Source: JAHIKV01 sp963733145 (lineage in GTDB: Bacteria > Planctomycetota > Planctomycetia > Pirellulales > Thermoguttaceae). Taken from it: DNA of 64,000 nucleotides. How positions within the stretch are numbered: the first letter of the stretch is position 1; every line of letters begins with the position of its first letter. Below the pieces are notes generated by a model. It ran no database searches and was not told where the DNA came from. It worked only from the letters and a program-made list of their open reading frames with translations. Positions 7,478 through 15,937 of this stretch are shown here, piece by piece. The stretch is taken from NCBI GenBank assembly GCA_963733145.1, contig CAVTCJ010000015.1, positions 194,172-258,171 of the forward strand. The letters run 5' to 3'. The position numbers and the translations under genes were made by a program.

Positions 7478-9496
7478 ATGTCTCGCTCGGAATTGGCACA
7501 CCTGGAACTGCTGGCCGAAGTGGACGCGCTGGTCGGGCGGATGAACCGCTGGGCCGGCGATGCGCCCGACTGGCGGCCAGCCGAGAAATGCCGGGCCTTG
7601 GTCCGCCGGCTCGCGGATCGGGCCGGTTCGTTGCGGGTGCGGATCGAGGCCCCGCTGGTCGTGGCCACCATCGGCGGTTCGGGGGCGGGCAAGAGCGCGC
7701 TGTTGAATGCCCTGCTCGGCGACGACGTGCTCCGCACCGGCCGCGCCCGCCCCACCACCACGCGGCCCACCCTGGTCTGCCGTCCGGACATTACGCCCGA
7801 GATGCTCGGCATCGATCCGACTGCCGTGGAACTGATCCATCGCGACCTGCCGGCCTTGCGCGATCTGGTGCTGGTCGATTGCCCCGACCCGGACACGTCG
7901 GAGGAACCCACTCTCCCCTCTCCCGCTGGGAGAGGGGCCGGGGGTGAGGGCAAAGAAACGCAGGACCAAGCCGCCCTCACCCTAGCCCTCTCCCAAAGGG
8001 AGAGGGGACAGGGATCGAACCTCCCCTCTCCTCCCGGGAGAGGGGCCGGGGGTGAGGGCAGAGGGGCCGGGGGTGAAGGCAAAGCCAATCGGCGACGGGA
8101 GTCGCCTCCTACAATACCGCAGTCCGGAGGCGTTTCCGCCGCTGCTCATTTATCCTCGGCCGCCACCGGCAATTTGGCCCGCCTGCGGGCGATTCTCCCC
8201 TACTGCGACGTGCTGCTGGTCGTGGCCACGCAACAGAAGTACCGCAGCGCCCGAGTGGCCGACGAACTGGCCGCCGCCGCGCAGGGCGCCCGAGTGGTCT
8301 TCGTGCAGACCCATGCCGACGTGGACGACGACGTCCGCGACGATTGGCGGGCGGCACTGGACATTTCCGACCACATTTTCTTCGTTGATTCGCTCCGCGC
8401 GCTCGAGGACGCCCGGGCCGGGCGGCAACCGCGGGGCGAGTTTGCCGATCTGCTCGATCTGCTGACCCGCCGCATGGCCGGCGCCGCGGCGAACCGCATC
8501 CGCCGGGCGAACTTCCTCGACCTCGCGGCCGACACGCTCGACTCCTGCCGCCGGCGGATCGAGGAATCGTTGCCCCGCGTGCGAGATACGCTGGACGCCG
8601 TCGAAGAGCAGCGGGCGTTGATGGCCCGGCGGATCGCCGACCGGATGCGGACCGAACTGCTCGGCAACCGGCGGCAATGGGAGAACCGGCTGCTGGGCCA
8701 GGCGGCCTCGCGCTGGGGCCTCAGCCCATTCTCGTTGGTCTTGCGGGTCTATCAGGGGCTGGGCGGATTGCTTTCCGGGGGCTTGCTCTACCGTGCCCGG
8801 ACGCCCGCACAAATGGCTCTCTGGGGCGCGATGGAGGGGACACGGACTTGGCGCCGTTGGCGGCTCAGCCGCACGGCCGAGCGGGGCCCCGACCGCGCCG
8901 CCGCCGCTGCTTGGGACGCGGCCGAGCTGCGCAAGGCGACGATCATCGTCGACGGCTACGTCGCCGAGGCCGGCCTGGACCGCCGTGCGAGCCGAGCGGA
9001 AGCGGTCGCCGCCGAGGCCGAGCCGGCCGCCGCGGGGTTCGTCGCGCGGGCGTCGGCCGATCTCGAAGCGCTGGTCGCCCGGCTCGCCCGCCGTCACACC
9101 GGCTGGTTTACGCGCTGGCGATATGAAATCCTCCTGGCGGCGATGCTTGGGCTGATTCTCTACCGGCTGGGGAAGAACTTTTTCTACGATTCCTGGCTGG
9201 CGACGCCGCGAACGAGCGTCTTCGGGCTGGAGTTTTATCTCTCGGCCGGGTTCTGGCTCGTGCTGTGGTGCCTGCTGCTGCTGTGGGCGTTTTGCAGCCG
9301 CTTGCGGCGCGGGCTGCGCGGCGCGGTCGACACGCTGGCCGCCGATTGGCAGGACTCATCGTCAGCCGCCGGACTCTTCGCCGGCGTCGAGCGGGAATGC
9401 CGCCGCGTCGAAGGGTTTCATCTGGAACTGGAGGCGATGTGCAGCGACGTGGCTCGGCTCCGCCGGCAAGTGGAACAGGGCGCTCGTCCCGTTTAG
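7478..9496 (+). CDS. Membrane-associated GTPase, dynamin/YfjP-like, with in-frame repeat insertion
   Basis: 672 residues from ATG 7478 (MSRSELAHLELLAEVDALVG). The P-loop GGSGAGKS is at about 66-73 and the Walker B-like LVLVDCPDPDT at about 132-142. A helical region follows, and two or three membrane segments lie near the C-terminus (WRYEILLAAMLGLILYRLG, FWLVLWCLLLLWAF). Such GTPases couple GTP hydrolysis to membrane work, but the exact role is unknown. Residues about 145-220 are low-complexity (LPSPAGRGAGGEGK units) and are the translation of an inserted repeat at 7909-8095, placed between the G3 region and the rest of the G domain (TQQKYRSARV, VVFVQTHADVDDD). The frame survives the insertion. 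Confidence 0.7.
   Translation: MSRSELAHLELLAEVDALVGRMNRWAGDAPDWRPAEKCRALVRRLADRAGSLRVRIEAPLVVATIGGSGAGKSALLNALLGDDVLRTGRARPTTTRPTLVCRPDITPEMLGIDPTAVELIHRDLPALRDLVLVDCPDPDTSEEPTLPSPAGRGAGGEGKETQDQAALTLALSQRERGQGSNLPSPPGRGAGGEGRGAGGEGKANRRRESPPTIPQSGGVSAAAHLSSAATGNLARLRAILPYCDVLLVVATQQKYRSARVADELAAAAQGARVVFVQTHADVDDDVRDDWRAALDISDHIFFVDSLRALEDARAGRQPRGEFADLLDLLTRRMAGAAANRIRRANFLDLAADTLDSCRRRIEESLPRVRDTLDAVEEQRALMARRIADRMRTELLGNRRQWENRLLGQAASRWGLSPFSLVLRVYQGLGGLLSGGLLYRARTPAQMALWGAMEGTRTWRRWRLSRTAERGPDRAAAAAWDAAELRKATIIVDGYVAEAGLDRRASRAEAVAAEAEPAAAGFVARASADLEALVARLARRHTGWFTRWRYEILLAAMLGLILYRLGKNFFYDSWLATPRTSVFGLEFYLSAGFWLVLWCLLLLWAFCSRLRRGLRGAVDTLAADWQDSSSAAGLFAGVERECRRVEGFHLELEAMCSDVARLRRQVEQGARPV
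7909..8095. repeat. CTCTCCCxxTGGGAGAGGGGCCGGGGGTGAGGG repeat cluster inside the GTPase gene
   Basis: At least three units of CCTCTCCC-(loop)-GGGAGAGGGG followed by GCCGGGGGTGAGGGC, in both orientations, inside codons of the GTPase. A related unit is at 41193-41233 upstream of the RelA/SpoT fusion. The translation is Pro/Gly/Arg-rich and stop-free in this frame. Confidence 0.85.
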
Positions 9497-9530
9497 CCGC
9501 CGCGTCCACGCCGCGCGGAGAGTTAGTTTC

Positions 9531-9723
9531 GTAGGTTATGCTTTAGCCTAGCGCGGCGTAGCCGCAACCAATTGTGGTCTTGGGTCTTGCGTAGCCAAGA
9601 CCTAAGACCCAAGACCTAAGACCCAAGACCGTCAAAGATTGAGGACGATTTCTCAATCCCAAAAACTAATGGCATAACGAATCGCTTCCGCGCCGAAATG
9701 TCATGCTGAAGCATAACCTACGG
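9531..9723. repeat. Inverted-repeat element with internal AAGACC tandem repeat
   Basis: GTAGGTTATGCTT at 9532-9544 and its complement AAGCATAACCTAC at 9709-9721 bracket about 165 bp. Inside is a palindrome of AAGACCTAAGACCCAAGACC-type units (9578-9631). There is no coding frame, so it looks like a small non-autonomous element. It fills most of the gap between the GTPase and the TPR gene. Confidence 0.65.
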
Positions 9724-9774
9724 CTGCGAAACCGCAGGCGGTATGCAAACCGATCTATTGCACTCTCGAACCCG

Positions 9775-11817
9775 CTATTTCAGCTTCTCTTCCTTGATCC
9801 GGCCGGCCAATTCCAGCAAGCGATCGGCCTTGTCGTCGTGGCCGAGCTTGCGGTGCATGGCGGCGAGGTTGCCGTAGGGGACGGCCAGGGTGGAGTGGTC
9901 GAGCGAACCTTGCCGGACGGCCTGCTCCATCCAGCGGATGCCCTGTTCGGTCAGTCCGACAGCCTTTTCGCGCTGGCCGGTCTGCCAGTAGGAGACGCCC
10001 ATGCTGACCAGGGCCTCGCCGTGGCGGCCGAGGTTGTCGGCCAAATCCGCCGGCGACTGGTCCTTTAGCAGGGGCAGGGCCTTGTCGAACCAGGCGACGG
10101 CGGCCTTGTGGTCGCCCTCGCCGAGCGCGTAGATCGAGCCGAGGCGGAAATACAAGCGCCCCAACAGCAAGGCGGTGGCGGACGAGGAATTCGCCCGATT
10201 GGCCGCGGCCAGATATTTCGCCGCGATCCGGCCGTATTTCAGGGCCTGGTCGTTTTCTTTTCGCATCTGGCTGATCTGCACGGCGTCGTAGAGGGCCGTG
10301 CCCAGCTCGCCTTCGAGCCGGGCTTTGCGGCCGGGCATCCGCGCCGTGGAAATCAGCTTCTCGCCGACCTCGACCGTCGCCTTGGCGGCCGGTTCGGGAT
10401 CGATCTCGCCGCGCACGCCCACGTAGGCGGAAAGCGTCCGCGTGCAGACGTGGAACAGCAGCATGGGGCTGCCGTTCTCGTTGTTCACCAGGTCTTCGGC
10501 GGCCGCCCGGGCGCGCTCCAGCCAGCGGGCAACCGCCTTGCCCTTCTCTTTATACTCGTCCCAGGCGATGTCGTGGGCGGCGCCCAGGTGGGCATCGACC
10601 AGCACTTCCTTGGCCGCCACCCGGATCGCCGGATGCGGATCGTTGCAGAGCGGATCGGCGATGCGGATCGCTTCGGTGTGATAGGTCAACGCCTTCTTGA
10701 AGTCCGGCTTGGCGCCCGAGGCCAGCAGATCGCCGATCAGGCAAGTGGCGCGGGCCTTGATGTGCAGCCGGTTCCCGCTGGTTTCGACGGCCTTTTGGGC
10801 ATGTTGCATCGCCTCGGAGAGGAGCCCGGCCTGGGCGAGGACTTGCGCATGCGTGGTGCGATATTGCGGATTGTCGGGCGCCAGGCGGACCGCCTTGCCC
10901 GTCTCCGCCAACGCCTCTTCGAGCCGCTCGGAGGCGACCAGCACGCGGCCCAGCAGCCAGTGGGCGCGGGCGTTGTCCGGGTCCAGCTTCAACGCCCGTT
11001 CCAGATCCAGCCGGCTCAGGTCGTTGCGGGTTTCCAGGGTGGTCTCGGCGCGGAGCACAAACGACTCGGCGGAGACTTTTTCGAGAATGATCTGCAAGAC
11101 CTTCATCGACGGTTTGCCCGGCTCGGCGTTTTGCTCGAAGGCGAAGAGCACGCCCCGCTCGGGATAGGCCAGGCCGAGTATTTCGCCCATCTCGTTGGAG
11201 ACCAGCACCGGGCGAATCGATGCCAGATCGAGTTGCTTGGCCACGGCGTCGGCGGGAAACGAACGGTCCAGGCGGATCACGATCGACGAAACCTTGTCGC
11301 CGGAAAAAGTGACTTCGACCTGCTTGAACGGATCGACCGAATAAAGATGGACCGGCAGGCCGTCGGCCTGCGACGTTTTCTTGGGCTTGCCCCAGGCGCT
11401 CGCGACGTCGGCCATCGACGAAACGCCCGGCGTAATTTCCTTGAAGCTCGCGGTCTCGATCGGGACGGGCGGGGCCTCCATCGGATCGGGGACCGGGCTG
11501 AGCGGCGCGACGGCCTTCTTCGACGGCGCGGGAGTTGTTTTGGCCGTGGGAGCGGGCTGTAGTTCCGACGCGGCTGGATCGACGAGCTTCGGCTGTGTGC
11601 CCGGCTTGTGCTGGGCGGGCGTGGGAACGCCTTCCCGCCGGCCGGCCGCATCTTTGTCCTTTGCGTCCGGGTCGGCCGGGTCCAAGAGGCGGAGTTCGCC
11701 CGTCGATTGAACGGCCTGGTTTGAATCGGGTGGGTCATCGGCGGTCGAGGGCTGGGCGAGCGTCACTGCCCAGGCTGCCGCGGCAACGACAAGAATCCAG
11801 AAGAATTGACACCGCAT
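9775..11817 (-). CDS. Secreted TPR-repeat protein
   Basis: 680 residues with an N-terminal signal peptide (FFWILVVAAAAWAVTLAQPS). A Pro/Ala-rich linker follows, then a domain with VSSIVIRLDRSFPADAVAKQ. Tetratricopeptide repeats follow, for example LERALKLDPDNARAHWLLGR, LAETGKAVRLAPDNPQYRTT, and more near the C-terminus (GEALVSMGVSYWQTGQREKA). It is probably periplasmic or membrane-tethered and mediates protein contacts. The partners are unknown, and no operon neighbour helps. Confidence 0.75.
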   Translation of the reverse strand: MRCQFFWILVVAAAAWAVTLAQPSTADDPPDSNQAVQSTGELRLLDPADPDAKDKDAAGRREGVPTPAQHKPGTQPKLVDPAASELQPAPTAKTTPAPSKKAVAPLSPVPDPMEAPPVPIETASFKEITPGVSSMADVASAWGKPKKTSQADGLPVHLYSVDPFKQVEVTFSGDKVSSIVIRLDRSFPADAVAKQLDLASIRPVLVSNEMGEILGLAYPERGVLFAFEQNAEPGKPSMKVLQIILEKVSAESFVLRAETTLETRNDLSRLDLERALKLDPDNARAHWLLGRVLVASERLEEALAETGKAVRLAPDNPQYRTTHAQVLAQAGLLSEAMQHAQKAVETSGNRLHIKARATCLIGDLLASGAKPDFKKALTYHTEAIRIADPLCNDPHPAIRVAAKEVLVDAHLGAAHDIAWDEYKEKGKAVARWLERARAAAEDLVNNENGSPMLLFHVCTRTLSAYVGVRGEIDPEPAAKATVEVGEKLISTARMPGRKARLEGELGTALYDAVQISQMRKENDQALKYGRIAAKYLAAANRANSSSATALLLGRLYFRLGSIYALGEGDHKAAVAWFDKALPLLKDQSPADLADNLGRHGEALVSMGVSYWQTGQREKAVGLTEQGIRWMEQAVRQGSLDHSTLAVPYGNLAAMHRKLGHDDKADRLLELAGRIKEEKLK

Positions 11818-12502
11818 TATTCATTCCTCCGTGAACTGCGCGGGGAGAGAGGAGACAAGATCGACACCTGATCGGCGCGGAGTTTATCCATTTCGCCCAG
11901 CCGGCGTCCAGACGGAAATTCGCATTTTTCGCATAATTTCACCCGCGACTTTATCCAAGTGAAAAATCGGCATAGTTATTTTACGGCATGTAAGTCCTTG
12001 ACTTGTCAGAGGTTGCGGCAACGTACCGGCCGTAGGCTTTCCGGGGGATGCGAAAAAGTCGCTTTCGCGGACTGCCTGATTTCTTGAAAGACGCAACAAT
12101 TCAGTCCAATGCAATTCTGAAACGTAAGGCAGCCGGCAGGAAATCGACTACCAGACGCCGCGCACCGCAGGACGGATTTCCTCATCCGTCCCGTGTGATG
12201 GACGGATGAGGAAATCCGTCCTACGGGTATCCCAATTCCTGCCGACTGCTTAAATGGATCTGAACGGGAGGCAACTGAGAAAACACGTGAACGGTTGCGC
12301 AGTCTGTCGTAAATGCTTGTTTCCTCTGAAGCCCGATGCAATAAAGCCGGCCAAGGGACACTTGCTGCCGCTCGAGCGAGACGCCGCGGGAATACAACCT
12401 TCTTGGGGATGCCGAGGCTTGACTACCGCCAAGAAATTGGATAATTTTAGTAATATCACGTCAACGGACGATCTTTGTTCAACTTTTCTGAAAGGTGAAA
12501 TA
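11818..12502. other. Intergenic region without a convincing gene
   Basis: Contains short open frames on both strands with no recognisable motif, plus a strong hairpin at 12166-12232. The last 60 bases are AT-rich and should hold the promoter of the lipoprotein gene at 12503. Confidence 0.6.
12166..12232. repeat. Long perfect hairpin (GGACGGATTTCCTCATCCGTC)
   Basis: AGGACGGATTTCCTCATCCG is followed after a short loop by its exact complement, CGGATGAGGAAATCCGTCCT. No coding frame spans it. It is likely one unit of a dispersed palindromic repeat family or a bidirectional terminator. Confidence 0.75.
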
Positions 12503-13123
12503 ATGTCTCATTTCAAGTTGATTTGCGCCGGTCTTGTCGTGGCGGCGATTGTTGTGGTCAATTCGAGTTGTTCCAGTGGGCCGAGCCGGCTTAGCGCTCC
12601 GTCCCTAAATGCTTCCGCGGCAGGGGCGCGAGCAATCGAAATGTACGACACGAACAAGGACGGCAAGCTCAGCGGCGAGGAATTGGACAAGTGCCCGGGG
12701 TTGAAGGCGGCGTTGCCCCGGCTCGGCGGCAGCGAAGTCACCGCGGACATGATCGCCGGCCGCATTGAGGAATGGCAGCGGACGAAGGCCGGGCGTCTTC
12801 CCGCGAATTGCGTTGTCACCCGCAACGGCGCGCCGTTGGAAGGGGCCGAGGTGAAGTTCGTGCCGGAGAAGTTCTTAGGCGACAACATGCCGACCGGCTC
12901 GGCGAAGACCGACGCCAGCGGCACGGCGCAGGTCAGAATGCCCGGGGCGGCCGGAACGGCTTATGACCCGCTGGGGCTTCCGCCCGGATTCTATCGCATC
13001 GAGATCACCAAGGAGGGGACGAACATCCCGGCAAAATACAATACCGAGACCGTACTCGGCGCGGAGATTGCGCTGGATAGCGGAGTCCTGCAAAACGACA
13101 TCCAGCTCAACCTGGAGTATTGA
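12503..13123 (+). CDS. Lipoprotein with EF-hand-like motif and transthyretin-like C-terminal domain
   Basis: 206 residues from ATG 12503 (AAAGGTG upstream). The signal peptide ends in a lipobox with Cys23 (VVVNSSC), so the mature protein should be membrane-anchored. YDTNKDGKLSGEELDKCPGL (about 51-70) resembles the calcium loop of an EF-hand. The second half (VTRNGAPLEGAEVKFVPEKF, TDASGTAQVRMPG, LPPGFYRIEITKEG) is a carboxypeptidase-regulatory or transthyretin-like beta-sandwich common in planctomycete lipoproteins. Its last codons lie in a 38-bp sequence duplicated 220 bp downstream. Confidence 0.75.
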   Translation: MSHFKLICAGLVVAAIVVVNSSCSSGPSRLSAPSLNASAAGARAIEMYDTNKDGKLSGEELDKCPGLKAALPRLGGSEVTADMIAGRIEEWQRTKAGRLPANCVVTRNGAPLEGAEVKFVPEKFLGDNMPTGSAKTDASGTAQVRMPGAAGTAYDPLGLPPGFYRIEITKEGTNIPAKYNTETVLGAEIALDSGVLQNDIQLNLEY

Positions 13124-13149
13124 AATCAGTACTCGTCGCCCGGAATTGT
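13108..13149. repeat. Direct repeat, copy 1 (42 bp, one mismatch)
   Basis: Covers the lipoprotein stop (TGA 13121-13123) and a relic of the opposite gene's stop (TCA 13126-13128). The same sequence recurs at 13328-13369. Between the copies lie a GGGACAGTTCCC unit and a GTAGGGTGGGAC palindrome. Confidence 0.88.
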
Positions 13150-13327
13150 CCCGCCACCCCGGTGGGACAGTTCCCTTTTCGCGGCGGCAAGGCTAATTCG
13201 TTTGTGTTGCGGAAAGCGTGCGTAGGGTGGGACAAGCGAAGCGCGGTCCCACCAACAGCGACGACAATCATGGTGGGACCGGGCTTCGCCTGCCCCACCC
13301 TACAATCTTGCAGAAGGGCAACCGGGG
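13150..13327. repeat. Inserted palindromic repeats between the 42-bp direct repeats
   Basis: Holds a GGTGGGACAGTTCCCTTTTC unit with the GCGGCGGCAA tail (relative of 3716-3764) and a double GTAGGGTGGGACAAGCGAAG / GGGACCGGGCTTCGCCTGCC unit. It has no gene of its own; the minus-strand frame through it is the run-on of the DUF1559 gene. Confidence 0.75.
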
Positions 13328-13369
13328 CAATCTGGAGTATTGAAATCAGTACTCGTCGCCCGGAATTGT
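13328..13369. repeat. Direct repeat, copy 2
   Basis: Second copy of the 42-bp sequence at 13108-13149. In this copy the functional stop of the DUF1559 gene is TCA 13346-13348 on the minus strand. Confidence 0.88.
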
Positions 13370-14507
13370 AAATCCGTCGTTTCTTGTGCCCAGGCGGCGC
13401 GTGAACCACCGGATCAATGGTGTAGTTGATGGATTTGACCGATCCATCGCAGAAGGCCATGTTCAACGAGGTCGGGTGGGCACTGCCGAATTGCTCATAA
13501 AGGCCGTAATTGCCCGCTTGATCTTGCACCGGCGGGAAGTATTTCTTCGGCGCGTTCGCGCCGGAACCCGTGAAAAACTCGGTGAAGCGGACGATGTCGT
13601 AATCCATGCCGTGGTCCCAGCCTTGGTCCGAGCCGATATCGGAGCCCGTGGTGTACCCATCGGGATTCATCGCCTTCTCTCCGGCGAGGTAGGTGTGGCT
13701 GGTCCCGTCGGTAATGTCCTGGAAAGTGAAGGTGCTGCGGAAGCAGATCACGCCCGAGCAACGGCCGCAGCCGCCCTTCCACGTCGAGCCGATGGTGTTG
13801 TATGTCTTATCCGCGTTGTCGACCATCTGGATGCTGCCCATGAAAGTTGGTTGATTGAACGAATCGAGGCACCGCGTGCTGTACCAATATTCGTTATGTG
13901 CTATCGGGTTTCCGCCGTTGCCGGCATAGTCCGTCTGCCCGGATTCCGTCGGCTGCGAGACTCCCGCGTTGCTGAGGTTCCGGTAGACGCAGGCGGGCGA
14001 CGGGTAGGTGAACACCTGCCGCCGCGTGGGGCAATAAAAGTCGTTGATCGGCGTGGAGATCGTCACCTTGATCTGCACTCCCTTGGCGTGGTCGTAATCG
14101 CCGTTCGTATAGTTTCCATCCTTGCCGTAGTCGTGGATGTTGTCGCGTTCCATGTAGGGGAGCATATTGTAGAACCAGCCGCCGGGCTGTTTCTTGTCGA
14201 AACCGCGGTCGGGATCGCCGGCCCAATAGTTGCCCCATCCGCCGGTGGGCAGGAATCCCTGGGCCGACTCGTGATTCATGCACGCCTGGGCCATCTGCTT
14301 GAGTTGGTTGGCGCACTGCAACTTCCGGGCCGCCTCGCGGGCCGCCTGCACCGCCGGCAGCAACAGGGCGATCAAGATGCCGATGATCGTGATCACGACC
14401 AACAGTTCCACGAGGGTAAAGCCGGCCGATTTGGAGATTTGGAGATTTGGAGATTTGGAGATTGACGTTCCATGTTGTTCGTCAATACAGTAGAGTTCGT
14501 TCTTCAT
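13346..14507 (-). CDS. DUF1559 pilin-like secreted protein, frameshift in last codons
   Basis: Type IV pilin-like N-terminus GFTLVELLVVITIIGILIAL followed by LPAVQAAREAARKLQCANQL, the planctomycete DUF1559 hallmark. The C-terminal H-X9-DG region is present as SLNMAFCDGSVKSINYTIDP. After VVHA the frame shifts by one base (about 13394): the correct frame gives RLGTRNDGFTIPGDEY and a stop at 13346, whereas the uncorrected frame runs on through inserted repeats to 13107. I start at ATG 14507 (MKNELYCIDEQHG). The leader before GFTLV contains SISKSPNLQISKSAG, the translation of a 9-bp tandem repeat. Function is probably cell-surface or pseudopilus related. Confidence 0.85.
14428..14463. repeat. Left 9-bp tandem repeat (GATTTGGAG)n
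   Basis: About four units of GATTTGGAG. They encode part of the DUF1559 leader on the minus strand. The complementary orientation (CTCCAAATC)n is found at 14904-14935, so the two arrays form inverted repeats around the S23 gene. Confidence 0.85.
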
Positions 14508-14545
14508 TAGGACACCATAAAATTTAGAATTGAAAGGACTAAAAA

Positions 14546-14902
14546 ATGGACCGGGAAATGCTGAAGCGTCGGACAAAGGATTTTGCGTTGCGGATCATCA
14601 AGCTGGTAGCGGCCCTTCCCCGCAACCGCGTGGGCGAAGTCTTGGGCCGGCAGGTACTGAAATCGGGAACATCCATAGGCGCGAATTACCGCGAAGCCCT
14701 GCGGGCTTCCTCAAAAAAGCATTTTCTTTCGACCCTCAAAATCGTCGTGCGCGAAGCTGACGAAACGTGTTATTGGCTGGAATTATTGGCGGAATCAAAC
14801 ACCATCAAACCTCCACGGCTCGGCGATTTGATTCGGGAATCCGGGGAACTTCGAGCCATTTCCGCAAAAACCGCCCGATCCGCGGGAGACTCTCGCTCTT
14901 AA
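14546..14902 (+). CDS. Four-helix-bundle protein (S23 / 23S rRNA intervening-sequence protein family)
   Basis: 118 residues. LVAALPRNRVGEVLGRQVLK followed by SGTSIGANYREALRASSKKH and EADETCYWLELLAESN is the typical S23 signature. The family is a small all-helical homopentamer first seen in intervening sequences of 23S rRNA genes and also used as an accessory (Avd) in diversity-generating retroelements. The natural role is unknown. Here it stands alone between inverted 9-bp tandem arrays, head-to-head with the DUF1559 gene, which suggests a small mobile cassette. Confidence 0.88.
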   Translation: MDREMLKRRTKDFALRIIKLVAALPRNRVGEVLGRQVLKSGTSIGANYREALRASSKKHFLSTLKIVVREADETCYWLELLAESNTIKPPRLGDLIRESGELRAISAKTARSAGDSRS

Positions 14903-14903
14903 C

Positions 14904-14935
14904 TCCAAATCTCCAAATCTCCAAATCTCCAAAGT
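14904..14935. repeat. Right 9-bp tandem repeat (CTCCAAATC)n
   Basis: About three and a half units, inverted relative to 14428-14463. The array ends directly at the stop codon of the next PEP-CTERM gene. Confidence 0.85.
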
Positions 14936-15703
14936 TTATCGCTTTCTCCAAGTATAACACAAAACAGCGGCCAGCCCGGCGGCCAGCAACGCCAATGTGC
15001 CCGGTTCGGGCACGATCCGCACGAACGAGCCGGTGGCCCGAAAGCCCCCTTGGGCCGAAACGGCGGCGCCGGGCAGGCCCGGCACTTCCGCGTTAGTGAA
15101 CGTCATCGGCAGCAGCAGCGTTACGTCGTACGTCGCCTGATCGCCCACGATCGAGGGCGCGGATACAAACAGCGAGCCCGTAAAACCGCCGTCAAGGGGA
15201 ATCTCCAGCGGAGACGCCGAGAGGTCCAGCGGCGTTCCCGACGCATCGAGCGTTCCGCCGTTGAGGATCAGCGAGTGCCAGTCGGTCGGGAACGTATTGT
15301 CCGGGTTGACGGGCCGCGGCGGGGTGTCCGTGGTCAGATCGCCCCGCAAACCCGTCGTGGACAACTGCAATCCATATAACGAAAAGGACATGTCGTCAAA
15401 CGTGATGTCCCCCGGGGCTTTCGCTTTCGGCACAAACCCCAGTCCGCCGACGTAAGCGTTCCCGAACGAGTCGAAGGTCGCATACAACTTGGCCGAAAAG
15501 CTTCCGTTGGCGTCGGTTGACTGCTTGTCGCTGCTGTCGTCGTAGTTGACGGTAATGGTGATGTCCTTCGTAGGGCCTTGGCCGATATGAACTATGGTGA
15601 AATCGAGCGGTATAATTTCCGTCGCCCCGGCCGGCAAAGCGGGCAGGACACACAGCAAAAGCGCAACAGCGCCGCACCGGAAAATCGTGTTTCTGCGTTT
15701 CAT
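14936..15703 (-). CDS. PEP-CTERM sorting domain protein
   Basis: 255 residues from ATG 15703 (MKRRNTIFRCGAVALLLCVL), with signal peptide. The C-terminus VPEPGTLALLAAGLAAVLCY followed by TWRKR is a PEP-CTERM anchor, which exosortase recognises, cleaves and replaces during surface delivery. The body is beta-rich (DGGFTGSLFVSAPSIVGDQA) without a known catalytic domain. No exosortase gene is in the window. Confidence 0.82.
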   Translation of the reverse strand: MKRRNTIFRCGAVALLLCVLPALPAGATEIIPLDFTIVHIGQGPTKDITITVNYDDSSDKQSTDANGSFSAKLYATFDSFGNAYVGGLGFVPKAKAPGDITFDDMSFSLYGLQLSTTGLRGDLTTDTPPRPVNPDNTFPTDWHSLILNGGTLDASGTPLDLSASPLEIPLDGGFTGSLFVSAPSIVGDQATYDVTLLLPMTFTNAEVPGLPGAAVSAQGGFRATGSFVRIVPEPGTLALLAAGLAAVLCYTWRKR

Positions 15704-15759
15704 ACAATTACTTTTCCACCACCACGGCTGGCGAACACGCCCGCCGAAATAACGCATCG

Positions 15760-15866
15760 TTGGGGCGACGGCCGAACCGTCGCCCCAACGTGAACTGCCC
15801 CTTTATAATAACTCATAATGCCGAGTTAATGCAAATCCGTTCCCTCTCTCCATGGAGAGAGGGAAC
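15760..15866. terminator. Two hairpins between PEP-CTERM genes
   Basis: CGTTGGGGCGACGG / CCGTCGCCCCAACG (15760-15793) and TCCCTCTCTCC / GGAGAGAGGGA (15839-15866) can fold strongly. A third imperfect one follows at 15889-15916. No poly-T tract is evident, so terminator function is plausible only; the first resembles dispersed repeats. Confidence 0.45.
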
Positions 15867-15937
15867 GTTTGACGATTTGCCATAAGCTGGGGTGGCAGTT
15901 GTACTGCCGCCCCAACAATCTCAAACGAATCACACGT

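Noticed and set aside
9578..9631. Possible CRISPR array from AAGACC repeats
   Set aside because: Units of 9-10 bp without spacers; part of a palindromic element.
10108..11562. 484-codon plus-strand open frame
   Set aside because: Antisense shadow of the TPR protein gene in GC-rich DNA; no motif and no signal sequence.
14428..14463. Possible CRISPR or replication-origin iterons
   Set aside because: Nine-bp perfect tandem units without spacers, partnered by an inverted array 440 bp away; no DnaA boxes or rep gene nearby.
13386..14465. 359-codon plus-strand open frame
   Set aside because: Antisense to the DUF1559 gene, which has a full family signature.
14546..14902. Diversity-generating retroelement around the S23 protein
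   Set aside because: No reverse transcriptase and no template/variable repeat pair nearby; the S23 gene stands alone.
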